Shown: positions 36,101 through 45,211, numbered from the stretch's first letter. The stretch: 64,000 nt of DNA from Myxococcales bacterium (GCA_003170275.1 PNAM01000036.1:139789-203788); one strand, 5' to 3'. Numbers and translations are program-made. The notes: generated by a model not told the origin, from the letters alone.

Positions 36101-37312
36101 CTACAACGCGAAACCGACCAGCAGCGCGCCGCTCGGAACTTGATCCGCGCTGGAGCTGGCGACGTGGCTGCCGGTGCCCTTGAACGTCAGGCCGATGCGC
36201 GTGTAGTTGGCTTCGAGGCGCAGCGTGAGCCAGCGGATGGGAAGGAAGGTGAGGCCGCCGCCGACGTCGATGCCCCACGCGCTGGCGCGGCCGTAGCCGG
36301 GCTGTTCGGTGATGTCGCCGGCACCGACGGGGGCGAGATAGGAGAAGTGGATCGAGGCGAGGATCCACGGGGCGCCGAGCGTGCGGTCCCAGCTCAGGCC
36401 GAGGCGCACCATGTCGTAGGTCACGTTGGGGACCCCGTCGATGGGCGCGTCGAGATCGAACGAGAGGCTCTCGAAGCCGGTCTCCACCTGCAGGTAGCCG
36501 GCGACGGCGTGATGGCCGAGCGGGACGCGGCCGGCGAGCAGCACGTTCCAGCGGTCCCCGTGCGCGGTCGAGCCGAACGCGTGCTCGTAGGAGGCGAGCA
36601 CGCCGAACGAGGCGACCACCGGGTGCGCGGCGGCGAACGTCGACGAGAGCGCGAACGGAAACAGCGCCGCGGCGACGCGCAGGCCAGCCAGCGTGCCCGA
36701 GTCGTAGCTGGTGGTGGTGCCCTGGAACGCGATCGTTCGGTTGAGCAGCGACGGGCCCAGGCTCACGGTCAGGCCCGCCACCGGCCGCTCGCGCGCGGCC
36801 AGATCGCGCCGGATCGATGGCTCGCCGTCGTCGCCGCCGCCGTTCGCCGCGTCTCCGTCGGCGATCGCGCTGCCGCGCGAGGCGCTGGTGCGCTCGAGCG
36901 CGCGCACCAGATCGGCCACCACCCGATCGCGCAGCGCGGCGCGGGTGGTGATCTCGTAACGCCCGCGCGCCACCACGCGACCGGTCGCGCCTTCGCGGAC
37001 CGCGACCAGGATGCGGCGCGCGCGCCCGTTGCCGACGATCGAAGCGCCGATCACCGCGTCGACGTGCAGCCGCGTCGCGACCGCCTGCACCTCGGCTTCC
37101 GACGCGCCCTGCTTGCCCATCTTCGCTGCCTGCGCGCGGTAGACGTCGCCCGACACCACCTCGTAGAGATCGCCGAGGTCCCGCTCGAGCTCGCCGGCGA
37201 GCTTGCTGCCGCCTGGCCCGCTCACGCCGAGCAGCGTCACGGTTCTCGCCGCGCCGTGCGCTTCGGCCGAGGCCAGCGCGACGATGGCGAACGCCGCCCA
37301 GTAGCGCTTCAT
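36101..37312 (-). CDS. Putative outer-membrane beta-barrel protein with N-terminal periplasmic domain
   Basis: A 403-residue protein. A signal peptide (MKRYWAAFAIVALASAEAHG) is followed by a ~150-residue soluble domain (LELERDLGDLYEVVSGD, RLHVDAVIGASIVG, AVREGATGRVVARGRYEI) recalling domains that bind peptidoglycan or nucleotides, possibly of the FlgO/CsgG type. An Asp/Gly linker (~165-185) leads to a C-terminal ~215-residue region of alternating hydrophobic strands (VASFGVLASYEHAF, MVRLGLSWDRTL, WLTLRLEANYTRIGLTF) and a final hydrophobic VGFAL. The barrel assignment is by pattern only. Divergent from the Usp gene across 64 bp. Confidence 0.6.
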   Translation of the reverse strand: MKRYWAAFAIVALASAEAHGAARTVTLLGVSGPGGSKLAGELERDLGDLYEVVSGDVYRAQAAKMGKQGASEAEVQAVATRLHVDAVIGASIVGNGRARRILVAVREGATGRVVARGRYEITTRAALRDRVVADLVRALERTSASRGSAIADGDAANGGGDDGEPSIRRDLAARERPVAGLTVSLGPSLLNRTIAFQGTTTSYDSGTLAGLRVAAALFPFALSSTFAAAHPVVASFGVLASYEHAFGSTAHGDRWNVLLAGRVPLGHHAVAGYLQVETGFESLSFDLDAPIDGVPNVTYDMVRLGLSWDRTLGAPWILASIHFSYLAPVGAGDITEQPGYGRASAWGIDVGGGLTFLPIRWLTLRLEANYTRIGLTFKGTGSHVASSSADQVPSGALLVGFAL

Positions 37313-37376
37313 GGGTCGCACGCTAGCACCGCCGCGCATCCCGTTTCAACACAGTCAGTGATACCATCCGCCTCCG

Positions 37377-37805
37377 ATGAAACGACTCCTGGTCGCAGTG
37401 GACGGTTCGCCTGGGCAGCGCCTGGTGATCGAGGCGGCGGTGAAGCTGGCGCGGGCGGCCGGTGGTGAGGTGGTGCTGTTTCGCGCCGTCGGGATTCCGG
37501 TCGAGCTGCCGCCGGGCGCGCTGGCCGCGTCGCCCGACGAGGTGGGCGGGCTGCTCCTCGAGCACGCCAAGGCCGACCTCAACGCGCTGGTCGCGCAGCT
37601 GCCGCGCGAGCTCGGGCCGCGCGCGCGCGTCGATCTGGGCGTGGCCTGGCGCGCGATCTGCGAAGCGGCGCGCGTGGAGCAGGCCGATCTGATCGTGATC
37701 GGCTCGCACGGCTTCGGCGGCCTCGATCGCCTGCTCGGCACCACCGCCGCCAAGGTCGTCAACCACGCCGATCAGTCGGTCTACGTCGTCCGTCCCTCGA
37801 GCTGA
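37377..37805 (+). CDS. Universal stress protein UspA family
   Basis: A 142-residue cytosolic protein with the UspA fold. The N-terminal strand is LLVAVDGSPGQR, and the nucleotide motif GSHGFGGLDRLLGTTAAKV (G-x2-G-x9-G-[ST]) is intact, so it likely binds ATP. Its end overlaps the convergent M23 peptidase gene by 25 bp. Confidence 0.93.
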   Translation: MKRLLVAVDGSPGQRLVIEAAVKLARAAGGEVVLFRAVGIPVELPPGALAASPDEVGGLLLEHAKADLNALVAQLPRELGPRARVDLGVAWRAICEAARVEQADLIVIGSHGFGGLDRLLGTTAAKVVNHADQSVYVVRPSS

Positions 37806-38338
37806 GCCATGCGGCCGCGCCCGCGCAACAGCGGGGTGGGATCGACCGCGCGGAACGCATGCGTCGCCGGGTACATGCCGAAGTGCAGGTGCGGTGGGGT
37901 CTTGGCGGCGTTGCCGGTGTTGCCCACGTACCCGAGCACGGTGCCGCGCGCCACCCGCTGCCCGGGGCCGAGCCCCTCCGCAAAGCGCGACAGGTGCGCA
38001 TAGTAGTAGAGGCTCATGCCCTCGCCGGCGACCCACACCACGTTGCCGCCCAGGCGGTTCTGCCCGACCTTGAACACCTCGCCCGCGGTGGCGGCGAGCA
38101 CCGGCGTGCCCCGGGGCGCGAAGATGTCGATGCCCTCGTGGTGTCGGTGCTCGGAGCGCGGCGCGCCCCAGCTCGAGGTCAGCGACAGCGGCTCCACCCC
38201 GGCGACCGGCACCGCCACCTCCGCCGGCGCCGGCGCGTAGACGAACAGCGCGCGTCCGATCGGGCTCGACAGCATGACCGCGCTGGCGAGCAGCGTCAGC
38301 CCGAACAGCACGCAGCCCGCGATCTTCAGCCGCCGCAT
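37781..38338 (-). CDS. M23 (LytM) peptidase, membrane-anchored
   Basis: A 185-residue protein. A TM/signal segment (IAGCVLFGLTLLASAVMLSS) is followed by a LytM domain with metal ligands HHEGIDI (H...D) and the late HLHFG, so it is probably an active D,D-endopeptidase acting on peptidoglycan cross-links in the periplasm. ATG 38338 follows GAGGATG; a start at 38347 is possible. It overlaps the Usp gene and is divergent from the aldo/keto reductase. Confidence 0.85.
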   Translation of the reverse strand: MRRLKIAGCVLFGLTLLASAVMLSSPIGRALFVYAPAPAEVAVPVAGVEPLSLTSSWGAPRSEHRHHEGIDIFAPRGTPVLAATAGEVFKVGQNRLGGNVVWVAGEGMSLYYYAHLSRFAEGLGPGQRVARGTVLGYVGNTGNAAKTPPHLHFGMYPATHAFRAVDPTPLLRGRGRMAQLEGRTT

Positions 38339-38345
38339 CATCCTC

Positions 38346-38351
38346 ATTATA
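38346..38351 (-). promoter_or_regulatory. Candidate -10 (TATAAT) of the M23 gene
   Basis: A perfect TATAAT on the minus strand lies 7 bp before ATG 38338, so transcription could start at or next to that ATG. No -35 is evident. Confidence 0.35.
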
Positions 38352-38407
38352 CGGCAGCGTGGCGGCCGGCGCTTCCCTCCGGCCCGGCGCGCGAGTACCT
38401 TCGGGCC

Positions 38408-39412
38408 ATGGCCCCCAACGCCCGCAAGCTCGGCTCCGCCGGTCCCGCCGTCTTCCCCCTCGCGCTCGGCTGCATGGGCATGTCCGGCATGTATGGACCG
38501 AGCGACGAGAACGAGAGCATCGCCACCATCCACGCCGCGCTCGAGCGGGGTGTCACGCTGCTCGACACCGGAGACTTCTACGGCAGCGGGCACAACGAGC
38601 TGTTGATCGGCCGGGCGCTGCGCGGGCGCCGCGATCAGGCGCTCCTGTCGGTGAAGTTCGGCGCGCTGCGCGGCCCGGACGCGAGCTGGGTCGGCTTCGA
38701 CGCGCGTCCCGCGTCGGTGAAGAACTTTCTGGCGCACACCCTGACGCGGCTCGGGGTGGACCACGTGGACATCTACCGCCCATCACGTCTGGATCCGACC
38801 GTGCCGATCGAGGACACCATCGGCGCGATCGCCGAGCTGGTCAAGGCTGGCTACGTGCGCGCGATCGGACTGTCGGAGGTCGGGCCGGAGACCATCCGCC
38901 GCGCGCGAGCGGTGCACCCGATCTGCGATCTGCAGATCGAGTATTCGCTGATCAGCCGCGGGGCCGAGGCGCACATCTTTCCGCTGCTCGCGGAGCTGGG
39001 CATCGGCGTCACCGCGTACGGCGTGCTGTCGCGCGGGCTGTTGAGCGGCTCGACCACCACCGGCAAGGGCGATTTCCGCGCGCGGCTGCCGCGCTTCACC
39101 GGCGAGAATCGCGAGCGCAACCAGCGGCTGGTCGAGACGCTGCAGAAGCTGGCGGCAGAGAAGAGCATCTCGCCGTCGCAGCTGGCGGTCGCCTGGGTGC
39201 TCGCCAAGGGCGCCGGCATCGTGCCGGTGATCGGCGCGCGCACGCGGGCCCAGCTCGCCGAGTCGCTCGCCGCGCTCGAAGTGCAGCTCTCGCCGGCCGA
39301 CCTCTTGCGCATCGAAGAGGCGCTGCCCGCGTCGGCGGTCGCCGGCACGCGCTACGACGAGCACCAGATGCGGGCGCTGGACAGCGAGCGTCCGGTCAAG
39401 GCTCGGGAATAG
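38408..39412 (+). CDS. Aldo/keto reductase, His-less subgroup
   Basis: A 334-residue TIM-barrel oxidoreductase that would use NADPH. Catalytic tetrad positions: Asp53 (LLDTGDFYG), Tyr58 and Lys83 (SVKFG) are present. The fourth, normally His in HRxDP, is Ser126 (DIYRPSRLDP). Such an exchange is seen in some AKR subgroups and usually lowers or shifts carbonyl reduction. C-terminal NADPH contacts (GIVPVIGARTRAQL) are intact. The end overlaps the convergent MFS gene by 17 bp. Confidence 0.9.
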   Translation: MAPNARKLGSAGPAVFPLALGCMGMSGMYGPSDENESIATIHAALERGVTLLDTGDFYGSGHNELLIGRALRGRRDQALLSVKFGALRGPDASWVGFDARPASVKNFLAHTLTRLGVDHVDIYRPSRLDPTVPIEDTIGAIAELVKAGYVRAIGLSEVGPETIRRARAVHPICDLQIEYSLISRGAEAHIFPLLAELGIGVTAYGVLSRGLLSGSTTTGKGDFRARLPRFTGENRERNQRLVETLQKLAAEKSISPSQLAVAWVLAKGAGIVPVIGARTRAQLAESLAALEVQLSPADLLRIEEALPASAVAGTRYDEHQMRALDSERPVKARE

Positions 39413-40646
39413 TCTCCGGGTCCACCGCCACGAGGTCGCCGAGGCGTCCGAGCCGGCGCAGCACCGGCCAGCGCAGCGCGATCACCGCGACCACCACCAG
39501 CGTCCCGAGGCCGCCGAGCAGCACCGAGCCCACCGGTCCGATCAGCGCCGCGGTCACGCCGGACTCGAACTCGCCCATCTCGTTCGACAGGCCGATGAAC
39601 ACGTAGTGCACCGCCGAGACGCGCCCGCGCAGGCGGTTGGGGGTGACCAGCTGCTCGAGCGTCAACCGGATCACCACGCTGATGTTGTCGAACACGCCGG
39701 TAAAGGCCAGGCACACCATCGAGAGCAGAAAAGACTTCGAGAGGCCGAAGCCGACCGTGGCGAGGCCGAACCCGGCGACCGAGATCAACAGCACGCGCCC
39801 GGAGTGCTTCCAGGGCGCCAGGCGCGTGGTCACCAGCGCCATCACCAGCGCGCCGATCGACGGCGCCGCGCGCAGCCAGCCGAGCCCGCGCGCGTCGACG
39901 TGCAGGATGTCGCGCGCGAACGCCGGCAACAGCGCGGTCGCGCCGCCGAGCAGCACCGCGAACAGGTCGAGCGTGATCGCCGACAGCAACAGCTCGCTCG
40001 AGAACACGAAGCGCAACCCGGCGCGCAGCTCTTTTTGCGGCGCGCCCTTCGACGGCGCGGGTGTCGGCGGGCGCGGCAGCGTGAACAGCAGCAGCGTGAA
40101 CAGCGCGCTCAACCCCACGTCGACGGCGTAGACCCACGTGGCCTCGCCGCGCGTGGCGATGAGCAGGCCGGCCAGCGTCGGGCCGCCGGTCGCAGCGAGC
40201 TGCCAGCTCGACGAGCGCCAGGCGTTGGCGTTGGCGAACAGCTCCGGCGGAACGATCTGCGCCATCAGCGATCCCGTCGACGGCGCCTCGAACGAGACCG
40301 CGATCCCGTGCAGGAACAGGGTCGCGTAGATGGTCCAGATGGGCGCCTGGTTGCGCGAGATCAGGAACAGCGCCAGGCCGCACAGCGTCAGCAGCGCGTT
40401 GGAGAGGATCGCGACGTCGCGGCGGTTCTTGCGATCGACCAGGTGCCCGGCCGGCAGCGCCAGCAGCACCACCGGGATCACTTGCACCAGGCCGACCAGC
40501 CCGAGCGCGAGCGTCGAGTTGGTGCGGTCGTAGAGCTGCCAGCCGATCGCGACGCCGAGCATCTGCCGGCCCATCGTGGCGAGGAAGCGGCCGGCGATGT
40601 AGCGCCGGACCGGCGGCAGGCGCAGCGAGGCGTATGCGTCGGCCAA
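39396..40646 (-). CDS. MFS transporter (EntS-like exporter)
   Basis: A 416-residue, roughly 12-TM major-facilitator protein. Motifs include the loop PAGHLVDRKNRRDV, a phase of R-x-G-R (RLRGRVSAVHYV), and the N-terminal RRYIAGRFLATMGRQMLGVAIGW. This is the MFS_3/EntS-like branch that exports siderophores or drugs; the substrate is unknown. Start TTG 40646 has GTAGGA 5 bp upstream; no in-frame ATG fits the first helix. It lies 7 bp after the anti-sigma gene, so it is in the same operon as the ECF sigma and may be controlled by it (inference). Confidence 0.85.
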   Translation of the reverse strand: MADAYASLRLPPVRRYIAGRFLATMGRQMLGVAIGWQLYDRTNSTLALGLVGLVQVIPVVLLALPAGHLVDRKNRRDVAILSNALLTLCGLALFLISRNQAPIWTIYATLFLHGIAVSFEAPSTGSLMAQIVPPELFANANAWRSSSWQLAATGGPTLAGLLIATRGEATWVYAVDVGLSALFTLLLFTLPRPPTPAPSKGAPQKELRAGLRFVFSSELLLSAITLDLFAVLLGGATALLPAFARDILHVDARGLGWLRAAPSIGALVMALVTTRLAPWKHSGRVLLISVAGFGLATVGFGLSKSFLLSMVCLAFTGVFDNISVVIRLTLEQLVTPNRLRGRVSAVHYVFIGLSNEMGEFESGVTAALIGPVGSVLLGGLGTLVVVAVIALRWPVLRRLGRLGDLVAVDPETIPEP

Positions 40647-40653
40647 GCCGGTC

Positions 40654-41346
40654 CTACGGTTCCAGCACCGCGGGCGCGAGGAGCGCACCGATGAGCGCGG
40701 CCAGCGCGATCGGCAGCCCGTGCGCGAAACCGACGTGCAGCGGCGTGGCCCACGCGCAATGAAGGTGCAGCGCGAAGCCGCCCAACGCGCCGCCGGCCGC
40801 ACCGAGCGTGGCGCCGAGCGCACGCGCGCCCATGGGCACCGCGCGGCGCAGCGCGATCAGCCCGCCGGCGAGCGGCACGAGTGCCACCAGGAGGCCGGCC
40901 GCGACGCACGGCCACGACACGCGCACCAGCTCGGCGGTGTCACGCGGCACCTTGCTCCCTTCGGCAGTTTGCGCGAGCGCGAGCCCGATCGCGGTCAAGG
41001 CGAGCATTCCGGCCAACGCCGCTACCAGCGCGCGGTGCGCGTTCGGCATCACCTGGCCGCGCCGCGGAAGGATCGCGATCCCGAGCAGCGCGGCGAAACC
41101 GACCGCCCAGGCGCCGCCCACTCCGGCGACGTACCAGACCGGCAGGTGCGGCAGATCGGGCCGCAACGTCGAGCCGCCCAGCCAGGCCGCCCGTCCCACC
41201 ATTAATAGGGCCACGTAGGCGAGCGACGCTCCGGCCAACGTCGCCAGCGCGCGTGCCGGGTGACGCGTGTGGACCGGCTGAAGGTCCGCCAACGCGCCGG
41301 CCAGCGCGGGCGACATCGGCGGAGCGCTGTCGGCTGTTGGCTTCAT
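40654..41346 (-). CDS. NrsF/DUF1109-like membrane anti-sigma protein
   Basis: A 230-residue protein with about six TM helices. The segment GGFALHLHCAWATPLHVGF, with its H-x-H-C and later His, is characteristic of DUF1109 (NrsF) proteins, membrane-bound antagonists of ECF sigma factors in Caulobacter and relatives. It should hold the preceding sigma factor at the membrane until a redox or metal signal. It follows the sigma gene by 67 bp and precedes the MFS gene by 7 bp. Confidence 0.75.
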   Translation of the reverse strand: MKPTADSAPPMSPALAGALADLQPVHTRHPARALATLAGASLAYVALLMVGRAAWLGGSTLRPDLPHLPVWYVAGVGGAWAVGFAALLGIAILPRRGQVMPNAHRALVAALAGMLALTAIGLALAQTAEGSKVPRDTAELVRVSWPCVAAGLLVALVPLAGGLIALRRAVPMGARALGATLGAAGGALGGFALHLHCAWATPLHVGFAHGLPIALAALIGALLAPAVLEP

Positions 41347-41413
41347 GACGACACGGACGTGATCAGGTCCCCGAAAGCTCTACGCTCCGGCCGCGTTTCG
41401 GTTACGCCGCGCG

Positions 41414-41989
41414 TCACGCGGACTCCTTGGTCGCGCCCAGGAGCTTGCGCAAGGTCACATAGGCGCGGTGCGCGCGCAGCTTGATCGCGCCCGGCGTCGA
41501 GCCGGTGATGGTGGCCGCTTCGATCATGCTGCGGCCGTGCAGCTTGGTGAGCACCAGCGCCTCGCGCTGGTTCGGGGGGAGCTGCTCGAGCGCCGCGAGG
41601 GTGAGCGTATACAGCTCCCGGGTCTCGGCGTCGGGCTCGCCGGAGTCGGGCGCGCCCCGGAGATCGGCAATGACCTCGGGCAATTGCGTGCCGTCGTGGG
41701 TGAGCCGCACGTGGCTGCGCTTGGCGCGGCGCAGCTCGTCGAGGCACACGCGATGGGTGATCGTGTACAGCCATGGAATCGGGTCGGCGCCGCGCAGGTA
41801 GGCCGTGCGCGCGTGGTGCAGCTTGAGGAACGTGGTCTGCAGCGCATCTTCGGCGGTCTGGCGATCGCCGACCAGGCACATCGCGTAGTGCAACAAGCGC
41901 GGCGCGACCAACGCATAGAGCTTGCGGACCGCGCCGGCATCCCCGTCGCAGTAGCGGCCCATCAACGCACTCGCGTCTCCTTCAGCCAA
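41414..41989 (-). CDS. ECF-type RNA polymerase sigma factor
   Basis: A 191-residue sigma70-family protein. Region 2 is visible (LYALVAPRLLHYAMCLVGDR, then AEDALQTTFLKLH and WLYTITHRVCLDELRRAKR), as is region 4 with its helix-turn-helix (LEQLPPNQREALVLTKLHGR, then EAATITGSTPGAIKLRAHRAY). The start is a TTG at 41989; an internal AAGGAG points to TTG/ATG at 41962-41965 as an alternative. With the following NrsF-type protein it forms a sigma/anti-sigma pair. Confidence 0.9.
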   Translation of the reverse strand: MAEGDASALMGRYCDGDAGAVRKLYALVAPRLLHYAMCLVGDRQTAEDALQTTFLKLHHARTAYLRGADPIPWLYTITHRVCLDELRRAKRSHVRLTHDGTQLPEVIADLRGAPDSGEPDAETRELYTLTLAALEQLPPNQREALVLTKLHGRSMIEAATITGSTPGAIKLRAHRAYVTLRKLLGATKESA

Positions 41990-42004
41990 CGCGGGTTGGT
42001 TTTA

Positions 42005-43669
42005 TCACGGCGCGACGTAGATCCCGATGGTCTTCGGCGGCAGATCGATCTTCACCGCGCCGCCGGCCAGCGTCACGGTCGACGGCGCGCCGGCGCCGAG
42101 CAGCTCGGTCAAGACGGTTCCGTCGGGCAGCGCAGCGCGATCGGCGGCGCCGACGCCGGGGTTGGTGCGCAAGGGAAGGCTCATCGCGCCGCTGTCGGCG
42201 GCGCCGTTGTTGATCGCCACCACGAGCCGATTGGCGCCGCTCGAGCGGAAGAACGCCAGCACGTTGGCCGCGCCGCCGTTCTGCCGCCACAGCTCGGCGT
42301 AGCCGCCGGCGGACAGCGCCGCGTTGGTGCGGCGGATCGCGATCAGCTTCTGCACCTGCGCGAAGGTGCTCTGCGGGTTGGGCAGCGCTTGTCCGACGTA
42401 GGTGCCGCCGCGATCGACGCTGCTCCACGCCCAGGCCGGCATGTCGCGGCGGTTGTCGGGATCCGCGCCGCCGTACAGCCCGAGCTCGTCGCCGTAGAAC
42501 AGCTCGGGGATGCCCGGCAGGGTGAACAGCGCGCCGAGCCCCAGGTGCCAGCGACGGCGGATCTCGTCCTCGGTGAGCCCGGCCGGCACCGAGCTGATGA
42601 AGCGCGGGTTGTCGTGGTTGTCGAGGAAGGTGGTGAGCATCCGCGTGGTCGGATAGCCGAGCTTGGCGATCTCCTCGGCCAGCTTGCTGGCCACCGCGTC
42701 GACCGAGTTGCCGCTGGCGAACGCGTCGAGGAGCGTGGGGCGCAGCGGGTAATTGAACAGCGAGTCGAACCCGGCGGCGAGGTAGGGCTCGAGATCGGTC
42801 GCCGCCCCGGTGTCGAACACCTCGCCGACGATGAACAGCGGCGCGCGCACCGCCTTGACCGCCGGCAGCCACGAGCTCTTCCAGTAGTCGACCGGCACGT
42901 TCTTCACCGTGTCCATGCGAATCCCGTCGATGGCGAAACGATCGAGCCAGCCGACGCTGACGGCGTTCAGGTAGGCGGCCACCGCGGGCTTCTCCTGCGC
43001 GAAGTCGGGCAGCGGCTTGGTGCCGATCGAGCAGTACACCGCGGGATCGCCGAGCGCTGCGCAGGTGGCGGGATCGTGGAACCAGTCCGCGTGTTGCGTG
43101 ACCACGCGCGCGGTGCGGCCCGCGTGGTTGACCACCATGTCGAGCACGACCTTGACGCCGAGCGCGTGCGCGTCGTCGATGAAGCCGGTGAAGTCGGCGG
43201 CGCTCCCGAGCTCTGGCTCGATCGCGCCGTCGTCGGGATCGGTGAAGTCGGCCCAGTAGCCGTGATAGCCGCAGCGATCGGCGGATTGCAGGTACAGCGG
43301 CGTCACCCATATCGCGGTTACGCCGAGCTCGGCCAGGTACGGCAGCTTCTGGCGCAGCCCGGCCAGGTCGCCGCCGTGATAGCTCTTGGGATCGCTCGGC
43401 ACGTAGCAGCCGGGCGTGCCGCTCTGGTTGTTGGTCGCGTCCCCGTCGAAGAAGCGGTCGGGGATGGCCAGGTAGATCACCTGGTTCTGCCACACCGACG
43501 GAACGTCCGAATTCACCGCGCCGTCGTCGGCCGCGCTCGCGTCGTCGGGCATCGCCGCGTCGCTGCCGGCGATCGCCATGTCGCCGTCGAGCAAAACGCC
43601 GGCGTCGCCGGTCGCCGCATCGGTGCAGCCGGCGAGCGCGACGAGGAAAACGACGACCGCGCGCTGCAT
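42005..43669 (-). CDS. GH13 alpha-amylase-family lipoprotein
   Basis: A 554-residue surface glycosidase. Lipobox ALAGC at Cys15, then an Asp/Ala-rich linker. The catalytic barrel starts near 60. Conserved regions: DMVVNH (177-182), GIRMDTV with nucleophile Asp253, VGEVFD with acid/base Glu283, and FLDNHDNPR with Asp353, ending in a beta domain. It should hydrolyse alpha-glucans outside the cell, anchored to a membrane. Length and motifs are complete. It precedes the ECF sigma gene by 15 bp on the same strand. Confidence 0.95.
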   Translation of the reverse strand: MQRAVVVFLVALAGCTDAATGDAGVLLDGDMAIAGSDAAMPDDASAADDGAVNSDVPSVWQNQVIYLAIPDRFFDGDATNNQSGTPGCYVPSDPKSYHGGDLAGLRQKLPYLAELGVTAIWVTPLYLQSADRCGYHGYWADFTDPDDGAIEPELGSAADFTGFIDDAHALGVKVVLDMVVNHAGRTARVVTQHADWFHDPATCAALGDPAVYCSIGTKPLPDFAQEKPAVAAYLNAVSVGWLDRFAIDGIRMDTVKNVPVDYWKSSWLPAVKAVRAPLFIVGEVFDTGAATDLEPYLAAGFDSLFNYPLRPTLLDAFASGNSVDAVASKLAEEIAKLGYPTTRMLTTFLDNHDNPRFISSVPAGLTEDEIRRRWHLGLGALFTLPGIPELFYGDELGLYGGADPDNRRDMPAWAWSSVDRGGTYVGQALPNPQSTFAQVQKLIAIRRTNAALSAGGYAELWRQNGGAANVLAFFRSSGANRLVVAINNGAADSGAMSLPLRTNPGVGAADRAALPDGTVLTELLGAGAPSTVTLAGGAVKIDLPPKTIGIYVAP

Positions 43670-43754
43670 TGCGTGAATCCTAACAGAGTTACGGCGGGGT
43701 GCGCGTCGACTATGCGCTCACCAAGCTCGGGATTACATTGCTTCGGAGGCTGCC

Positions 43755-44201
43755 ATGAAGATCAAGGAGCTGGGCCACGTGGTGTTGTACGTGCGGGACA
43801 TCGAGCGCTCGCGCGCGTTCTATCGCGACGTGCTCGGGTTTCGCGAGGTGTTCGCCGTGCCGTCGCGCATGGCCGCGTACTCGAGCGGGCGCACGCACCA
43901 CGAGCTGTTGTTGATCGGGGTGGGCGCGGACGCCGAGCCGATCCCGGCCGGCCGCCGGGTCGGCATGTATCACTTCGGGCTCAAGGTCGGTGACAGCGAC
44001 GACGAGCTGCGCGAGGCGGCGGCGCGGCTGCGCGAAGCGGGCACCGAGATCGCGGGCGCGACCGATCACGGCGTGACGCACAGCCTGTACCTGGCCGATC
44101 CCGACGGCAACGAGATCGAGCTGTACATCGACGTGCCGGGCGTCGACTGGAAGACCAACCCGTCGATGGTCGGCGCTCCGCCGCGGCCGCTCCGGCTCTG
44201 A
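43755..44201 (+). CDS. VOC-family (glyoxalase/dioxygenase) protein
   Basis: A 148-residue VOC-fold protein. Metal ligands are in place: His8 (LGHVVLYV), His73 (MYHFGLKV) and Glu122 (DGNEIELYID). It resembles single-metal type I ring-cleavage/glyoxalase relatives; the substrate cannot be read. Upstream of the LysR gene by 24 bp, so probably co-transcribed with it. Confidence 0.88.
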   Translation: MKIKELGHVVLYVRDIERSRAFYRDVLGFREVFAVPSRMAAYSSGRTHHELLLIGVGADAEPIPAGRRVGMYHFGLKVGDSDDELREAAARLREAGTEIAGATDHGVTHSLYLADPDGNEIELYIDVPGVDWKTNPSMVGAPPRPLRL

Positions 44202-44224
44202 CTCGCGTATCATGAGCGGCGCGC

Positions 44225-45136
44225 ATGCTGCTCAATCAGATCGATCTGAACCTGCTGGTGGTGCTCGACGCGATCTACTCCGAAGGGAGCATCACCGGCG
44301 CGGCGGCCAAGCTGCACTTGTCTCAGCCGGCCATCAGCCACTCGCTTCAGCGGCTGCGCGAGCTGCTCGAGGATCCGCTGTTCACGCGCGAGGGACGCAA
44401 GATCATCCCGACGCCGGTGGCGCGCGCGCTGATGGAGCCGCTGCGCCGCTCGCTGCGCGGGCTCGAGACCACGCTCAACGAGGTGCGGCGCTTCGAGCCG
44501 AGCACCACGCGGCGGCACTTTCGCATCGGGCTGCGCGAGGGCCTGGAGGCGGACGTGCTGATGCGGCTGGCCGGCAAGATCGCCAAGGCCGCGCCGCACA
44601 TCGACGTGTCGGCGATCCGCTTCGACCGGCGCAACCTCGAGGCGGATCTGGCGGCGGGCCGGCTCGACCTGGCGATCGACATCGCCATCCCGCACGGCGA
44701 GCGGATCCGGCGCAAGAAGTTCGGCCCGGTGGAGATGGTGTGCGTGGTGCGCCGCGGCCATCCGCGTCTGCGCAGGCGCAAGCTCGATCTGGAGACCTAC
44801 CTCGAGCTCGATCACATCGTCTCCAGCTCGCGCCCCGACGGGCCGTGGCTCGAGGACGTGGCGCTCGCCCGCCGCGGTCAGAGCCGGCGCGTCCGCTTGC
44901 GCTGCCAGCACTACTTCACCGCCTTCTGCGTGATCAGCGAATCGGACCTGGCGCTGACCATCCCCGAAGGGCCGGCGATCCGCCTGAACCGCTACTTCCG
45001 CCAGACCATCGTGCCCTTGCCGTTCCGCGTGCCGAGCTTCGACTTCTTCTTGTACTGGCACGACAACGTCGAGAACGATCCCGCCAACCACTGGATGCGC
45101 GAGCTGCTGATCGAGCTGCTCCTCGAGCACTCCTGA
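44225..45136 (+). CDS. LysR-family transcriptional regulator
   Basis: A 303-residue regulator. The N-terminal winged helix (DLNLLVVLDAIYSEGSITGA, LSQPAISHSLQRLRELL) is followed by the effector domain (~90-303). LysR proteins usually act on a divergent or adjacent gene; here the nearest candidate is the downstream lipase-porin operon, 119 bp away. This target is inference. Confidence 0.95.
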   Translation: MLLNQIDLNLLVVLDAIYSEGSITGAAAKLHLSQPAISHSLQRLRELLEDPLFTREGRKIIPTPVARALMEPLRRSLRGLETTLNEVRRFEPSTTRRHFRIGLREGLEADVLMRLAGKIAKAAPHIDVSAIRFDRRNLEADLAAGRLDLAIDIAIPHGERIRRKKFGPVEMVCVVRRGHPRLRRRKLDLETYLELDHIVSSSRPDGPWLEDVALARRGQSRRVRLRCQHYFTAFCVISESDLALTIPEGPAIRLNRYFRQTIVPLPFRVPSFDFFLYWHDNVENDPANHWMRELLIELLLEHS

Positions 45137-45138
45137 GG

Positions 45139-45165
45139 GCATCCATGCACGGTAGTTATGGATGC
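45139..45165. promoter_or_regulatory. Inverted repeat after lysR (GCATCCAT-N11-ATGGATGC)
   Basis: A perfect 8-bp stem with an 11-nt loop lies just after the lysR stop. It could be a terminator-like hairpin, though no T-run follows, or a regulator site for the next operon. Confidence 0.45.
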
Positions 45166-45182
45166 TCATGCCTTAACTTCAT

Positions 45183-45211
45183 TTGATTCATGTAAAACCG
45201 ACGTCTACTGT
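45183..45211 (+). promoter_or_regulatory. Weak candidate promoter of the lipase-porin operon
   Basis: TTGATT (45183-45188) and TACTGT (45206-45211) are separated by 17 bp, 45 bp upstream of the lipase ATG. Both hexamers are only partial matches. Confidence 0.25.

Noticed and set aside
41468-43993. An 841-codon open frame on the plus strand
   Set aside because: Antisense to the sigma factor and the amylase gene; translation is compositional noise.
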